Shown: positions 26,238-35,244, numbered from the stretch's first letter. The stretch: 64,000 nt of DNA from Citrobacter portucalensis (GCF_002042885.1 NZ_MVFY01000002.1:310001-374000), one strand, 5' to 3'. The notes: generated by a model from the sequence alone, not told the origin. Numbers and translations: made by a program.

Positions 26238-27646
26238 TCCCTAATCTTCCTGACTATGCGCGCCTGATCAAAGAACGGGTCGGTTTGCACTTCGATAATG
26301 CCATGGAAGCATTGCTGAAAACGGCGCTGGGTCGGCGAATGTCCGAGCGAAAAATCAATGATTACTATGAATACTATGAACAACTGCGTAGCTCGCAGAA
26401 TGAGTTTGATAGTTTCATCACGCTGATTACGATTAACGAAACCTATTTTTTCCGTGAAAGCGATACGCTGGATTTAATCTGCGATAAATGGATCCCGCGT
26501 CTGTTGCAACAGCGCAGCGGCCCGGTGCGAATTCTGAGTGCCGGATGCTCTTCCGGAGAGGAAGCCTACTCGTTGGCGATCAAGCTGCATGAGAAATACC
26601 TTGGCGGAATGGCCCAGCGCATTGAAATTTACGGCTGTGATATTGACCCGGCAATCCTGGCAAAAGCCCGCAACGCCTGCTATTCAAGCTACTCGTTTCG
26701 CGGCGTCGACCCGAGTATTCAGCAACGCTATTTTACCCGCTCGGGAAACCTCTACCGACTGCATGATGAGATCCGTGAGAAGGTCTCCTTCCATCGCACC
26801 AACATTATAAAAGAACAGTTACTGCCGGAAGTGGACATCATTTTGCTGCGCAATGTGTCCATCTATTTTGATACGCCAACGCGTCGCGAGCTGCACGGTA
26901 ATTTGCTGAAGATGTTGCAACCGCAGGGAGCCTTATTTTTTGGCAATGCGGAAACGCTGGCTAACAATTTCGACATTCTGAAGCTGGAGCAGGAAGAGGG
27001 GATTTTCTATTTTTGCCACCATCGTGAAGCGGCAAGGGTTGTGCCTGTCCCCAGAGTTGCGGTGCGCATTCCGCAGTCGAGAGCGGTAGTTGAACAGGTT
27101 CCTCTGGTGCCCACGGCGCAGCAGAGTAATGACTGGTTGAAGAAAGCACGCGCCAGCCTCGATGAAAAATGTTTTTCTGAAGCTGAAAAATGTATCGCCT
27201 GTGTATTACGTGACGATCCCCGTAATCAGGATGCGCTTTTGATCCAGGGCGTTATTGCCCTCGAACAGCGTGAGTTTTCTCAAACAGCCGGAAACGCACA
27301 GCAGATCCTCGCCCAGGATGAGTGGTCGGCAGAGGCCAAAATGCTGCTCGGACTGGCGATGATGTGGCAACACCAGACCCAGCAGGCCATCGCCTGGTTC
27401 AAACAGGTGGTTTATCAGGAACCCGGCTACTGGCCTGCGCACTATTATCTGGCTGAAATGTACCGGCAAAGCGAGTTATACCAGCCTGCTCAACGGACTT
27501 ATCGTGTGGTGATGCAGTTACTGAACGACGAGATAAACAATCCGTCCTCGGTTTGTCGTCTGCGTTTGCCAATGGTATTTCCTGGCAATACGTTTCGTTT
27601 CCTGTGTGAACATCAACTGGCGCAATTCGCCCATCAAAGTGGCTAA
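26234..27646 (+). CDS. CheR methyltransferase fused to TPR repeats (WspC position)
   Basis: 470 residues. CheR all-alpha N domain (about 1-75, ending in 'TINETYFFRES'), SAM-binding domain (about 95-270) with AGCSSGEE at 103-110, GCDIDP, and 'LRNVSIYFD', then a C-terminal TPR region (about 300-465; 'WLKKARASLDEKCFSEAEKC', 'AEAKMLLGLAMMWQ', 'YWPAHYYLAEMYRQSELYQPAQRTY'). CheR-TPR fusions are typical of Wsp and other alternative chemosensory pathways. Methylates receptor glutamates; the TPR part may tether it to the receptor, which lacks the docking pentapeptide. Confidence 0.92.
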   Translation: MIPNLPDYARLIKERVGLHFDNAMEALLKTALGRRMSERKINDYYEYYEQLRSSQNEFDSFITLITINETYFFRESDTLDLICDKWIPRLLQQRSGPVRILSAGCSSGEEAYSLAIKLHEKYLGGMAQRIEIYGCDIDPAILAKARNACYSSYSFRGVDPSIQQRYFTRSGNLYRLHDEIREKVSFHRTNIIKEQLLPEVDIILLRNVSIYFDTPTRRELHGNLLKMLQPQGALFFGNAETLANNFDILKLEQEEGIFYFCHHREAARVVPVPRVAVRIPQSRAVVEQVPLVPTAQQSNDWLKKARASLDEKCFSEAEKCIACVLRDDPRNQDALLIQGVIALEQREFSQTAGNAQQILAQDEWSAEAKMLLGLAMMWQHQTQQAIAWFKQVVYQEPGYWPAHYYLAEMYRQSELYQPAQRTYRVVMQLLNDEINNPSSVCRLRLPMVFPGNTFRFLCEHQLAQFAHQSG

Positions 27647-27657
27647 TAAGAGCGATT

Positions 27658-29790
27658 ATGGCTATCGATCTGAAAAAATTCGTTCTGCGCTTTATTGATG
27701 AAGGGAGAGGTCATTTGCAGACGATCAGCGAAGGGGCGTTTCTCCTCTCCGCTGATGAACATACCGACGCCTGGATAGGTGAGATGTTTCGCGCTGCGCA
27801 TACCCTGAAAGGGGGCGCGCGGATGCTGAAGCTGCAAAGTATTGCCGATGTCACGCATCATCTTGAAGATGTATTGAGTGAACTACGTGATAACAAACTG
27901 ACGCCGGACAGGGCGCTGGGCAATCTGATCCATGAGTCTGTGGAGTACCTTTCTGGTCAGCTTACCCAGCTTTTTGTCAGCGAAGGGGATAATCAATTGC
28001 CACCGGCGGATGCCGGGCTGTGCGAACGCCTTGCCCGCGCCAGTCGGGGAGAGGATATCACGCTGACTGTCGAAACTGCCGGGGCAACAGAAAAACCGGT
28101 AGTCCCTGCGCCTGCGACACCTTCCAGCATGGATGCCGGAATTAAGCAGGCGGATTTCGTTCGGGTAAAGCTGAATAAGCTCGATGGCCTGATCGACATT
28201 CTGGGGGAGGTGCTCGCCGGACATGATCGCCTGGAACAGCAGATACAAAACCTGAGTCAACTAGTACCACGGTTACCGGGATTAAGCGCTGAACAGCTTC
28301 GCCAGCAGATCCACGACTTTAGTGCCCAGTTAAAAGAAAGCGTTCAGCTCCAGCATTTGCAGATGTTTGAACTATACGATGTGGCGGCGCGGATCCGTAT
28401 GCTGCCACTTTCAACGTTGTTTGAACCCATTTCGCTGCAGGTCAGCGAACTGGCTTCCACACTGAACAAGCAGGTGGTGTGCCGCTTTGTTGGCGGAGAA
28501 GTGGAAATCGACCGCCAGCTCATTGATCGGCTTTCAGAGTCGCTGACACATCTACTGCGTAATGCCGTTGATCACGGGATTGGTGAGATCGATGAACGTC
28601 TGGCGCTCGGTAAATCCACTCGCGGCACGATTACCATCACTACTCAGCAGGACGGCAGCGGGATACTACTGCGTATCGAAGATGATGGCCGTGGTCTGAA
28701 CTATGAGGCCATCAGCGCGAAGGCGGTCAGTAAAGGTCTGGTTCCCGCTTCAATGGTCGGGCAGCTCTCCGAGCAAGAATGTAATGAGCTGATTTTTCAT
28801 CCCGGCTTTTCGACCAGCAAGATAGTCTCCGAGCTTTCTGGTCGCGGCGTTGGTCTTGATGTGGTGCGCAAAACGGTGGTGACCGACCTGCAAGGCGATT
28901 TGCAGGTTTATAGCCGTCCGGGAGTCGGAACCAGCTTTAACCTGCGGTTGCCTGTTTCGTTAACCATGATGCGGATTTTGCAATTTGAAGAGCAGGGGCA
29001 CCTTTTTGGACTGGCTGCGCAGTATGTGGTTGAGGTGGTGGAATGCACGACACAGGGGATCAGCGATATCGCCGGACGTCCTGCAATTATCTTGCATAAC
29101 GAGTTTATCCCGGTGGTTTGCGTAGGTAGCTTGCTGGGCATTCATGAACGCCAGAGCAGCTTTTCAACGCCCGGACAGCGATTAATCGTGGTGCAGAACC
29201 AGTACAGCAAAATGGCGCTGCAAGTGGATAAGCTCCTCGATGAACGCAAGATGATGATCAAACCGTTACCGAAGCATATGCAACAGCAGTCGCTGGTCTC
29301 CGGGATGGTACAAACACCGGATAACCAACTGGTCAGCATCCTGCACGTTCCCGCGCTGATGGCGATGGCGCAACAATCACGGCAAACCAGTACACCAGCG
29401 CCCGCCACGAGCGTAACGCAGGATGCCTGGCATGTGTTGGTGGTCGATGACTCACTGAATACCCGTGAGATAGAAAAGAACGTGCTGGAAGCGCACGGCT
29501 ATCAGGTGACTCTGGCAGAAGACGGGCTGTCGGGGCTGCAAAAAGCGAAACTGACCCAGTTTGATGCCGTACTGACGGATGTCGAAATGCCGTTTATGGA
29601 TGGTTTCACCTTCACCAAATCGTTGCGTGGGGAGAAAAACTACCAGCATACGCCAATCATCATCGTGACGTCCCGCGCGAAGGAAGAGGACCGGCGACGG
29701 GGGATTCAGGTGGGTGCGGATGCCTACATCGCCAAGGGCGATTTCGAGCAGGACAGTTTGATAAAAACATTAAAAATGCTTTTGTGCTGA
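27658..29790 (+). CDS. CheA-REC hybrid histidine kinase (WspE-like)
   Basis: 710 residues. Hpt domain with His48 (FRAAHTLKGGA), linker, dimerisation segment (about 170-240), HATPase (N box LTHLLRNAVDHG, G boxes EDDGRGL and SGRGVGLDVV), CheW-like regulatory domain (about 430-560) and C-terminal receiver (about 585-710) with VVDDS and Asp in LTDVEMP. A CheA with a receiver at its C terminus is the WspE layout. It should phosphorylate the stand-alone receiver and the Hpt-REC-REC-GGDEF protein encoded just downstream. The N terminus lacks a separate P2 domain like that of E. coli CheA. Confidence 0.93.
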   Translation: MAIDLKKFVLRFIDEGRGHLQTISEGAFLLSADEHTDAWIGEMFRAAHTLKGGARMLKLQSIADVTHHLEDVLSELRDNKLTPDRALGNLIHESVEYLSGQLTQLFVSEGDNQLPPADAGLCERLARASRGEDITLTVETAGATEKPVVPAPATPSSMDAGIKQADFVRVKLNKLDGLIDILGEVLAGHDRLEQQIQNLSQLVPRLPGLSAEQLRQQIHDFSAQLKESVQLQHLQMFELYDVAARIRMLPLSTLFEPISLQVSELASTLNKQVVCRFVGGEVEIDRQLIDRLSESLTHLLRNAVDHGIGEIDERLALGKSTRGTITITTQQDGSGILLRIEDDGRGLNYEAISAKAVSKGLVPASMVGQLSEQECNELIFHPGFSTSKIVSELSGRGVGLDVVRKTVVTDLQGDLQVYSRPGVGTSFNLRLPVSLTMMRILQFEEQGHLFGLAAQYVVEVVECTTQGISDIAGRPAIILHNEFIPVVCVGSLLGIHERQSSFSTPGQRLIVVQNQYSKMALQVDKLLDERKMMIKPLPKHMQQQSLVSGMVQTPDNQLVSILHVPALMAMAQQSRQTSTPAPATSVTQDAWHVLVVDDSLNTREIEKNVLEAHGYQVTLAEDGLSGLQKAKLTQFDAVLTDVEMPFMDGFTFTKSLRGEKNYQHTPIIIVTSRAKEEDRRRGIQVGADAYIAKGDFEQDSLIKTLKMLLC

Positions 29791-29812
29791 TGGCGCAAAA
29801 TCGAGAGAGAAA

Positions 29813-30172
29813 ATGCGAATTTTATTAGTTGATGATGATCTTTTTGCGGCTGAACTGGCATCCATATTTTTGCAAATGGACGGCTACGATGTGGTGATTG
29901 TGGAAAGCGCGATTTCCGCCCTGGCGTGCCTGGACTCGGATAACAACATCGACCTGGTGATTAGCGATCTGCATATGCCAGAGATCAGTGGGTTGGATTT
30001 GCTGGCGCTGTTACGCGCTCAGGATTGGGCTAAGCCTTTTATTTTACTGAGTGCCAATGAAGTAACGGGCAGCGACGCTCTGTACGACCGTTGGGTGAAA
30101 AAAGATGAAAACCTCGCGGAAAATCTGGGGGCTGCTGTCAATGCGCTACTGCAACCATCTGCGATTAACTGA
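29813..30172 (+). CDS. Single-domain response regulator
   Basis: 119 residues, one receiver domain and nothing more. Acidic triad (VDDDL), phospho-acceptor Asp52 (VISDLHMP), Ser in ILLSANE and Lys in WVKKDE are all present, so it should be phosphorylated. It sits between the CheA hybrid and the cyclase genes. It could act as a CheY-like output, a phosphate sink, or a relay to the Hpt domain of the next protein. Confidence 0.9.
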   Translation: MRILLVDDDLFAAELASIFLQMDGYDVVIVESAISALACLDSDNNIDLVISDLHMPEISGLDLLALLRAQDWAKPFILLSANEVTGSDALYDRWVKKDENLAENLGAAVNALLQPSAIN

Positions 30173-30189
30173 ATAAGCCTACGTGTTTG

Positions 30190-31866
30190 ATGAAACAAGA
30201 AAATAAGCATATAGCGATGGCGGCAGCGCAGGAAAAAATAGCGCGTTTACGGCAGGGGTTTCTACGCCGAATTCCCGACATGCTGGCACAAGCGGAAAGA
30301 TTACTCGTTCAACTGGTCGCAGAGCCTAGCGAAGCCTGTCGCAAACAGCTACACATCCTGCTGCACAGTATTCACGGTTCGGCAGGGTCCTTTGGCTTTA
30401 GCCCGCTGGCGAATGCCTCAGCAGAAGGTGAGCGTTTACTAACAGAGCCGGAAACAGAGCAAAGCACATTGCATTACGATGAGCTGCGGCGAATCATCAG
30501 GTGGTTGTACACCCTGACTCAGGAGCAGCTCAATCTTGAACATCGTATCAGCGATACGGAGTTCACATTACCGATCGCCGCACAGCGCCCGGAAGAGGGA
30601 TATGTTCGGCGGGCCAGTAAGCCTATCTACCTGTGTGATGATGATATTGACCAGGTCGAGCTTCTCGCGACCCAACTGCGCTGTTTTGGTTTTACCTGCC
30701 ATGTGTTCGCGAACACGCAGGATTTCACTCAGGCCGTATTGTCGCAACCGCCTGCCGTGGTGATTATGGATGTTAGCTTTCCGGACAACGCCTACGGTGG
30801 ACCGCTGGCAATGTCGGATTTGAAACAAAAAGTGGGCAAACCTTTCCCTGTGCTGTTTCTCTCGTGTCATAGCGATTTCAATGCCCGCGTCAACGCCATC
30901 AAATCTGGCTGCGATGGCTACTACGTAAAACCTGCGTCTATCACCGATTTAGTCCAGGAACTTCATCGCCTGACTCAACCGTCGCTGAAAAAGCCTTACC
31001 AGGTATTGTTGATTGATGACGAACCCGCGGTGGCGGAATACAACGCGGAGATGCTGCGCATGGCGGGCATGGAAGTGCATGTGCTGGAAAAACCTCACTA
31101 TCTACTGCATGTACTGAATGCGCAGCCGATTGATCTGGTGTTGATGGATTATCACATGCCGGAGTTCAGCGGTGAGGAACTGACAAAACTGATTCGCCAA
31201 ATACCGCAGCATATTGGCCTGCCTATCGCCTATCTCTCCAGCGAGACCAACAAGCATGCGCAGTTGGGAGCAATGAGCATCGGCGCGGAGGATTTTATCC
31301 TCAAACAGAGCGACCCAGAGGAGCTGATCCGCGCCGTATCGATTCGCGCGGAAAGAATGCGCGTCCTGCGTGCACGCATGTCGCAGGACAGTCTGAGCGG
31401 GTTATATAACCACTCAACGACCACCCATTTTCTCAAAAGCGCGATTGCCGAGTCGAACTACAGCGGCAACCCGTTTTGTATGGTGATGGTGGACCTGGAT
31501 CGCTTTAAAAGTATTAACGATACCTACGGTCATGCGGTCGGTGACCAGGTAATTGTCGGTATTTCGCAGTTGTTCTCCCATCGCTTACGCAGCACCGATA
31601 TCGTTGGCCGTTATGGTGGTGAAGAGTTTGTCATCATTATGCCCAACACCAGCAGTGACAAGGCCGCGCGCGTGGTCGAACGATTGCGCAGGGATTACGA
31701 GCAGGTCACGTTTTCCGTTAACGACGCCAGTTTTCACAGTACCTTCAGCGCGGGTATTGCCCAGTGGCAGTTTGGCGATCGGATTGAAACGCTACGCGAA
31801 CGTGCCGATCAGGCGCTGTATGCCGCGAAACAAAATGGCCGTAACACTTTCTGCATTGCCGAGTAA
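30190..31866 (+). CDS. Hpt-REC-REC-GGDEF diguanylate cyclase (output of the Wsp-like pathway)
   Basis: 558 residues from the ATG at 30190 (a TTG lies one codon earlier). Hpt domain with His59 (LLHSIHGSAGSFGF), receiver 1 (about 145-260; CDDDID, MDVSFP, YVKP), receiver 2 (about 268-385; IDDEP, MDYHMPE, LKQSDP) and GGDEF domain (about 400-558) with active motif GGEEF. An I-site RSTD lies just before it, so product inhibition is expected. Both receivers keep all key residues. It takes the place of WspR but adds an Hpt and a second receiver, like PleD plus Hpt. Likely makes c-di-GMP when the array is active. Confidence 0.92.
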   Translation: MKQENKHIAMAAAQEKIARLRQGFLRRIPDMLAQAERLLVQLVAEPSEACRKQLHILLHSIHGSAGSFGFSPLANASAEGERLLTEPETEQSTLHYDELRRIIRWLYTLTQEQLNLEHRISDTEFTLPIAAQRPEEGYVRRASKPIYLCDDDIDQVELLATQLRCFGFTCHVFANTQDFTQAVLSQPPAVVIMDVSFPDNAYGGPLAMSDLKQKVGKPFPVLFLSCHSDFNARVNAIKSGCDGYYVKPASITDLVQELHRLTQPSLKKPYQVLLIDDEPAVAEYNAEMLRMAGMEVHVLEKPHYLLHVLNAQPIDLVLMDYHMPEFSGEELTKLIRQIPQHIGLPIAYLSSETNKHAQLGAMSIGAEDFILKQSDPEELIRAVSIRAERMRVLRARMSQDSLSGLYNHSTTTHFLKSAIAESNYSGNPFCMVMVDLDRFKSINDTYGHAVGDQVIVGISQLFSHRLRSTDIVGRYGGEEFVIIMPNTSSDKAARVVERLRRDYEQVTFSVNDASFHSTFSAGIAQWQFGDRIETLRERADQALYAAKQNGRNTFCIAE

Positions 31867-31877
31867 AAGGAGTCAAT

Positions 31878-32402
31878 ATGAGCCAACAGCTGGAGCAGAT
31901 TCTTGCGCTGAACCATGGTGAAAAACCGGAGTGTGAAAACGTTGATGAACCCCAGCGCACGCTGGTGTTATTTCAACTGGCGGGTAAAAATTTTGCCTTC
32001 TATGGGGCGCAAATTAAAGAGATCCTTGCTGAGCGCCCGATCTCCTGGGTTCCCTGTTGCGCGCCAATGCTTGAAGGGGTCATCAACTATCGTGGACGGG
32101 TGGAATCGGTAATGAGACTGGACAGCCTGATCGATAAACCTACCGTCAATTCGGCAGGTAAGCGCACTATTTTGATTGGATGCGCCGAGAAAATGCAAAG
32201 TGGGATCCTGATAGATAAACTGATTGATGTGTTGGAAGTCGCCGAAAGCCAGATTCATTTGCCAGGAGATTCGTTGCCCCCGGCGTTACAAAGCATCGCT
32301 GTGGGGGTGGTTAACGTGATAGAAACCTGGTACACGCTGCTCGATCTGAATCTGGTCTTTGAGCGTTATCAGGAGACCAGCGGTTATGACGGCACCCACT
32401 AA
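31878..32402 (+). CDS. CheW adaptor (WspB/WspD position)
   Basis: 174 residues; strong ribosome site AAAAGGAG. CheW domain from about residue 26 ('TLVLFQLAGKNFAFYGAQIKEIL', 'VPCCAPMLEGVINYRGRV', 'LLDLNLVFE'). It should couple the receptor to the CheA hybrid. It overlaps the next small gene by 17 bp. Confidence 0.92.
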   Translation: MSQQLEQILALNHGEKPECENVDEPQRTLVLFQLAGKNFAFYGAQIKEILAERPISWVPCCAPMLEGVINYRGRVESVMRLDSLIDKPTVNSAGKRTILIGCAEKMQSGILIDKLIDVLEVAESQIHLPGDSLPPALQSIAVGVVNVIETWYTLLDLNLVFERYQETSGYDGTH

Positions 32403-32745
32403 TCTGGCGGCGGTACGTATTACTTTGGGAGCGCTAACGTTGTATATACCGGCAAACCAGGTTGGTGTGTGTTCGTTAGTGACTCAGGTTGTGCCTGAAA
32501 TCCCTCGATTTAGCCAGTGGCTGGGGATTGCGGATGAGCCGCATGAGGGATGGCATTTGCATTTACGCGTCCCGGACAGTGGCGTTGAAACCGGCTGGTA
32601 CCTATGGGGACAACTTGAGAATGTGATGCTCTCCGGCGACATTATTTTTGCCGTACCTCCGCTTCTGGCGCGTAACTGTCATCTGCCTGCGCTTCGTGCC
32701 CTGGTGGGACGTGAGGCGTTTAGCCCGCTATTAAGCTGGCGCTGA
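32386..32745 (+). CDS. Small divergent CheW-like protein
   Basis: 119 residues from the ATG at 32386, chosen because AGGAGA lies 8 nt upstream; a start at 32359 is possible. It starts inside the end of cheW. 'LAAVRITLGALTLYIPANQV...VVPEIPRFSQWLG' and 'LENVMLSGDIIFAVPPLL...ALVGREAFSPLLSW' recall the strands of a CheW fold with the middle shortened. Family assignment is weak. It occupies the place of the second CheW (WspD) of Wsp clusters and ends the operon. Confidence 0.6.
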   Translation: MTAPTNLAAVRITLGALTLYIPANQVGVCSLVTQVVPEIPRFSQWLGIADEPHEGWHLHLRVPDSGVETGWYLWGQLENVMLSGDIIFAVPPLLARNCHLPALRALVGREAFSPLLSWR

Positions 32746-32748
32746 CAC

Positions 32749-32776
32749 GCTGCGGGAGCTTTAACGGTCCCGCAGC
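32749..32776. terminator. Hairpin between convergent genes
   Basis: Stem GCTGCGGGA (32749-32757) and TCCCGCAGC (32768-32776) after the chemosensory operon and before the convergent serine-hydrolase-fold gene. No clear T-run; possible transcript end for the plus strand. Confidence 0.45.
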
Positions 32777-32804
32777 ATGAGAAGGCTGGGAGTGCTAAAT
32801 CCCG

Positions 32805-34427
32805 TTACTGGATATAAGCATCAACAGCCCGACTGACCAGCTTAGTCATAAAGTTGTCAATCTTATCAATGGTCTGCTTGTCCTGAAGATCGTAGGTTTT
32901 TGCTACGTCATCCAGGTTTTCATAACCGACCCAAACTCGCCCGATCTTATCCTGCCATATGGAGACACGTAACGGCAGATCCAGCGCGACACCCTGTTTA
33001 TCCTGCATCAGTTTTGTGCCGACTTTAGGGTTACCAAATACCAGGACTTTCGTTGGCCTGAGGTTCATTCCCGCGCCCTCGGCATTTTTCTCGTGATCAA
33101 TTTCGGTGAATACCGGAACGCCTTCGCTTTTCAGAATGGCTTTCAGTCGGGAGACCGTCTCATCGACTGAGAATTTACTTTCCTGGTTTTTGATCTTCTC
33201 TGAATTTAACCCAGAACCCAGCCCGATTTTATAGGCTTCAGCGATATCACGAGCCACCTGAGTCATGTCTACGCCTTCTTTGTTGGTCAGCATTGTCACG
33301 CAAACCAGTTCATCACCGGCGGTAAAGCGGCTCAGATAGGCACTAAAGCCACCTGTGGTTCCTTTGATTTCCAGAAAACCAGGATGGTGGGTAAATTCCC
33401 AGCCGGCCATGGCAGGCACGACTTTGCCATTTTTCAGTTTTGCCGGGCTATAGATAATGTCGCGCAGCTTTTTGTCTTTAACCAGCGTGCTGCCGGCAAG
33501 ACCGATATCCCACTTACTGATGTCTTCCGCTGACGACCACAGACCACCGTAGGCGAACAGATTATCAGTGGCGATCGCGCTGACAGGCGCCAGTTTGTCA
33601 CCCGCTGCGACGTAACCTGTTGCAGGCTCAACAGGGTTGATCCAGTCAATTTCTGACTTAAATTTCGAATGCTGATTATGTTGCTTATCAGGCGTCGGGC
33701 GATCAAGGAATGCTTTCGTTGGCATGTCTTTTGCGAACATGGTGCTTTGCAGACCTAACGGCGCAATTTGGTATTTGTTGACGAAGTCTACGTAACTCAT
33801 TCCGCTGACTTTCTCGATAGCCATTCCTAACAGGATAAAGTCAGTTGCGCTGGAGTTGATATCCGTGCCGTTTTTAAATTCGAGCGGTTTATCTTTAACA
33901 AGATCCACCAGCTGCGCAGGTGTATATTTTTGCTCTTGTTTATAGCCGAAAGATCTGAAATCAGGGATCCCGGATGAGTGCTGCATTAATTCCAGAATCG
34001 TAATGTTATGCCAGCTTTCCGGCAGGCCAGGCAAATAAACACTCACAGGAGTATTAAGATCCAATTTACCTTGCTCTACCAGTTGCATTACTGCGACTGC
34101 AGTAAAAGCTTGCGTGATAGGGCCAATTCCCCACATGGTTTTGGTGGAAGCAAGCTCATCATTGGCAGCCGTTGCCAGACCGTATCCCGCTGAGCGCGGA
34201 ATATAAGGCGCCTGAACAATCGCCATGGATAAACCCGGCAGATTATTTTTCGCCATTACCTCGGCAATGATCTGATCGATATATTTGCCGTTGACCTTTA
34301 ATTGTGGATCACCACGGTTAACTAAGTAAGTAGTCTCATTTGTATTGGCAGCGGCCAATACCTGAGTAGCTGAAACAGACATGGAAAGTAAAATACATGC
34401 CGAAATAACCTTAAACTTAAGATTCAT
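32805..34427 (-). CDS. Exported serine-hydrolase-fold (class C beta-lactamase-like) protein fused to DUF302, SxxK motif lost
   Basis: 540 residues. Signal peptide with cleavage near VLA-A. Residues about 45-390 have the class C beta-lactamase/penicillin-binding fold ('GLSMAIVQAPYIPRSAGYG', 'LMQHSSGIPDF', 'GGLWSSAEDISKWDIGL', 'GTTGGFSAYLSRF'). The catalytic SxxK should lie in 'MWGIGPITQAFTAVAVMQL' but reads Pro-Ile-Thr-Gln: both nucleophile Ser and Lys are missing, so normal hydrolysis is unlikely. Residues about 405-510 match the DUF302 domain ('TVSRLKAILKSEGVPVFTEIDHEKNAEGAGMNL', 'LRVSIWQD'). Role unknown; perhaps a periplasmic binding protein. Confidence 0.85.
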   Translation of the reverse strand: MNLKFKVISACILLSMSVSATQVLAAANTNETTYLVNRGDPQLKVNGKYIDQIIAEVMAKNNLPGLSMAIVQAPYIPRSAGYGLATAANDELASTKTMWGIGPITQAFTAVAVMQLVEQGKLDLNTPVSVYLPGLPESWHNITILELMQHSSGIPDFRSFGYKQEQKYTPAQLVDLVKDKPLEFKNGTDINSSATDFILLGMAIEKVSGMSYVDFVNKYQIAPLGLQSTMFAKDMPTKAFLDRPTPDKQHNQHSKFKSEIDWINPVEPATGYVAAGDKLAPVSAIATDNLFAYGGLWSSAEDISKWDIGLAGSTLVKDKKLRDIIYSPAKLKNGKVVPAMAGWEFTHHPGFLEIKGTTGGFSAYLSRFTAGDELVCVTMLTNKEGVDMTQVARDIAEAYKIGLGSGLNSEKIKNQESKFSVDETVSRLKAILKSEGVPVFTEIDHEKNAEGAGMNLRPTKVLVFGNPKVGTKLMQDKQGVALDLPLRVSIWQDKIGRVWVGYENLDDVAKTYDLQDKQTIDKIDNFMTKLVSRAVDAYIQ

Positions 34428-34521
34428 GGAAAAGCTCCGCGCTTAATTAAATTTATTTTGATGGCTAATGGATGAGCGATGTTGTACATACAATTACCCT
34501 CGGTAACCGTACTCATAGCTA

Positions 34522-35244
34522 TTACTTAGCTGCTGCCTTTACCTTTTCAACCGTGGTGTTGGTGTCCCATAAATCATTGGCAATGATGCGGTAGTTGGTT
34601 AGAGCGGCGAGATAACCGTCACCTTCCGGAATGCGCGGACCCGCTGTCGCATCTTTAACGACGACAACTTCAAAACCTTGCTCAATCAATTCACGCATAT
34701 GGGATTCAATACACAGATTGGCAGCCATACCGGCGAGAATGACCTGTGAGACACCGCGTTTTCTTAATTGCAGTACCAGGTCGTTGGTTTCTGGTCCGAA
34801 AATCTTATGCGGTGAGGCAATGACCGTTTCGCCATCATAAATATATGGCTTAAACTGCGGTAAAAAGTCTGCGCCGGAATTTTCAAAATTCTCCATCGTC
34901 AGTGGACCTTTACGACTGAACATTCCAGTGCCGTGCATAAATGTTTCTCCCGGTGCGGTAGATTGCCATTTATGGTCGTGCGGAAAGTAATAATGTGGAG
35001 AAATAAAAACAGGCATTTGTGCTTCTTTTGCCATTTTGAACAACGTCTCGAGATTTTCTACAGTATTATTTTCAATAATGCTGTCTTTAAAAACCTCCCA
35101 GCCAATACCCTGAGGACTTAAAAAATCGATCTGTGGATCGACTACCACCAACGCAGCTTCCTTATTATTAAGTGTTATACCTTTGCGTGGTAAGCCATAG
35201 GCCTCTGGTTCAGAATAGATTTCTGACATGCTCATCTTGCTCAT
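34522..35244 (-). CDS. Isochorismatase-family cysteine hydrolase
   Basis: 240 residues, AGGT 6 nt before the first ATG. The triad of the family is present: Asp in VVVDPQIDFL, Lys in SPHKIFG, Cys in MAANLCIESHM, with the usual cis-peptide region before the Cys. No signal peptide, so cytoplasmic. Such enzymes hydrolyse small amides or ester-like substrates; the substrate is not clear here. It lies 94 bp upstream of the serine-hydrolase-fold gene on the same strand, so the two may be co-transcribed. Confidence 0.88.
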   Translation of the reverse strand: MSKMSMSEIYSEPEAYGLPRKGITLNNKEAALVVVDPQIDFLSPQGIGWEVFKDSIIENNTVENLETLFKMAKEAQMPVFISPHYYFPHDHKWQSTAPGETFMHGTGMFSRKGPLTMENFENSGADFLPQFKPYIYDGETVIASPHKIFGPETNDLVLQLRKRGVSQVILAGMAANLCIESHMRELIEQGFEVVVVKDATAGPRIPEGDGYLAALTNYRIIANDLWDTNTTVEKVKAAAK

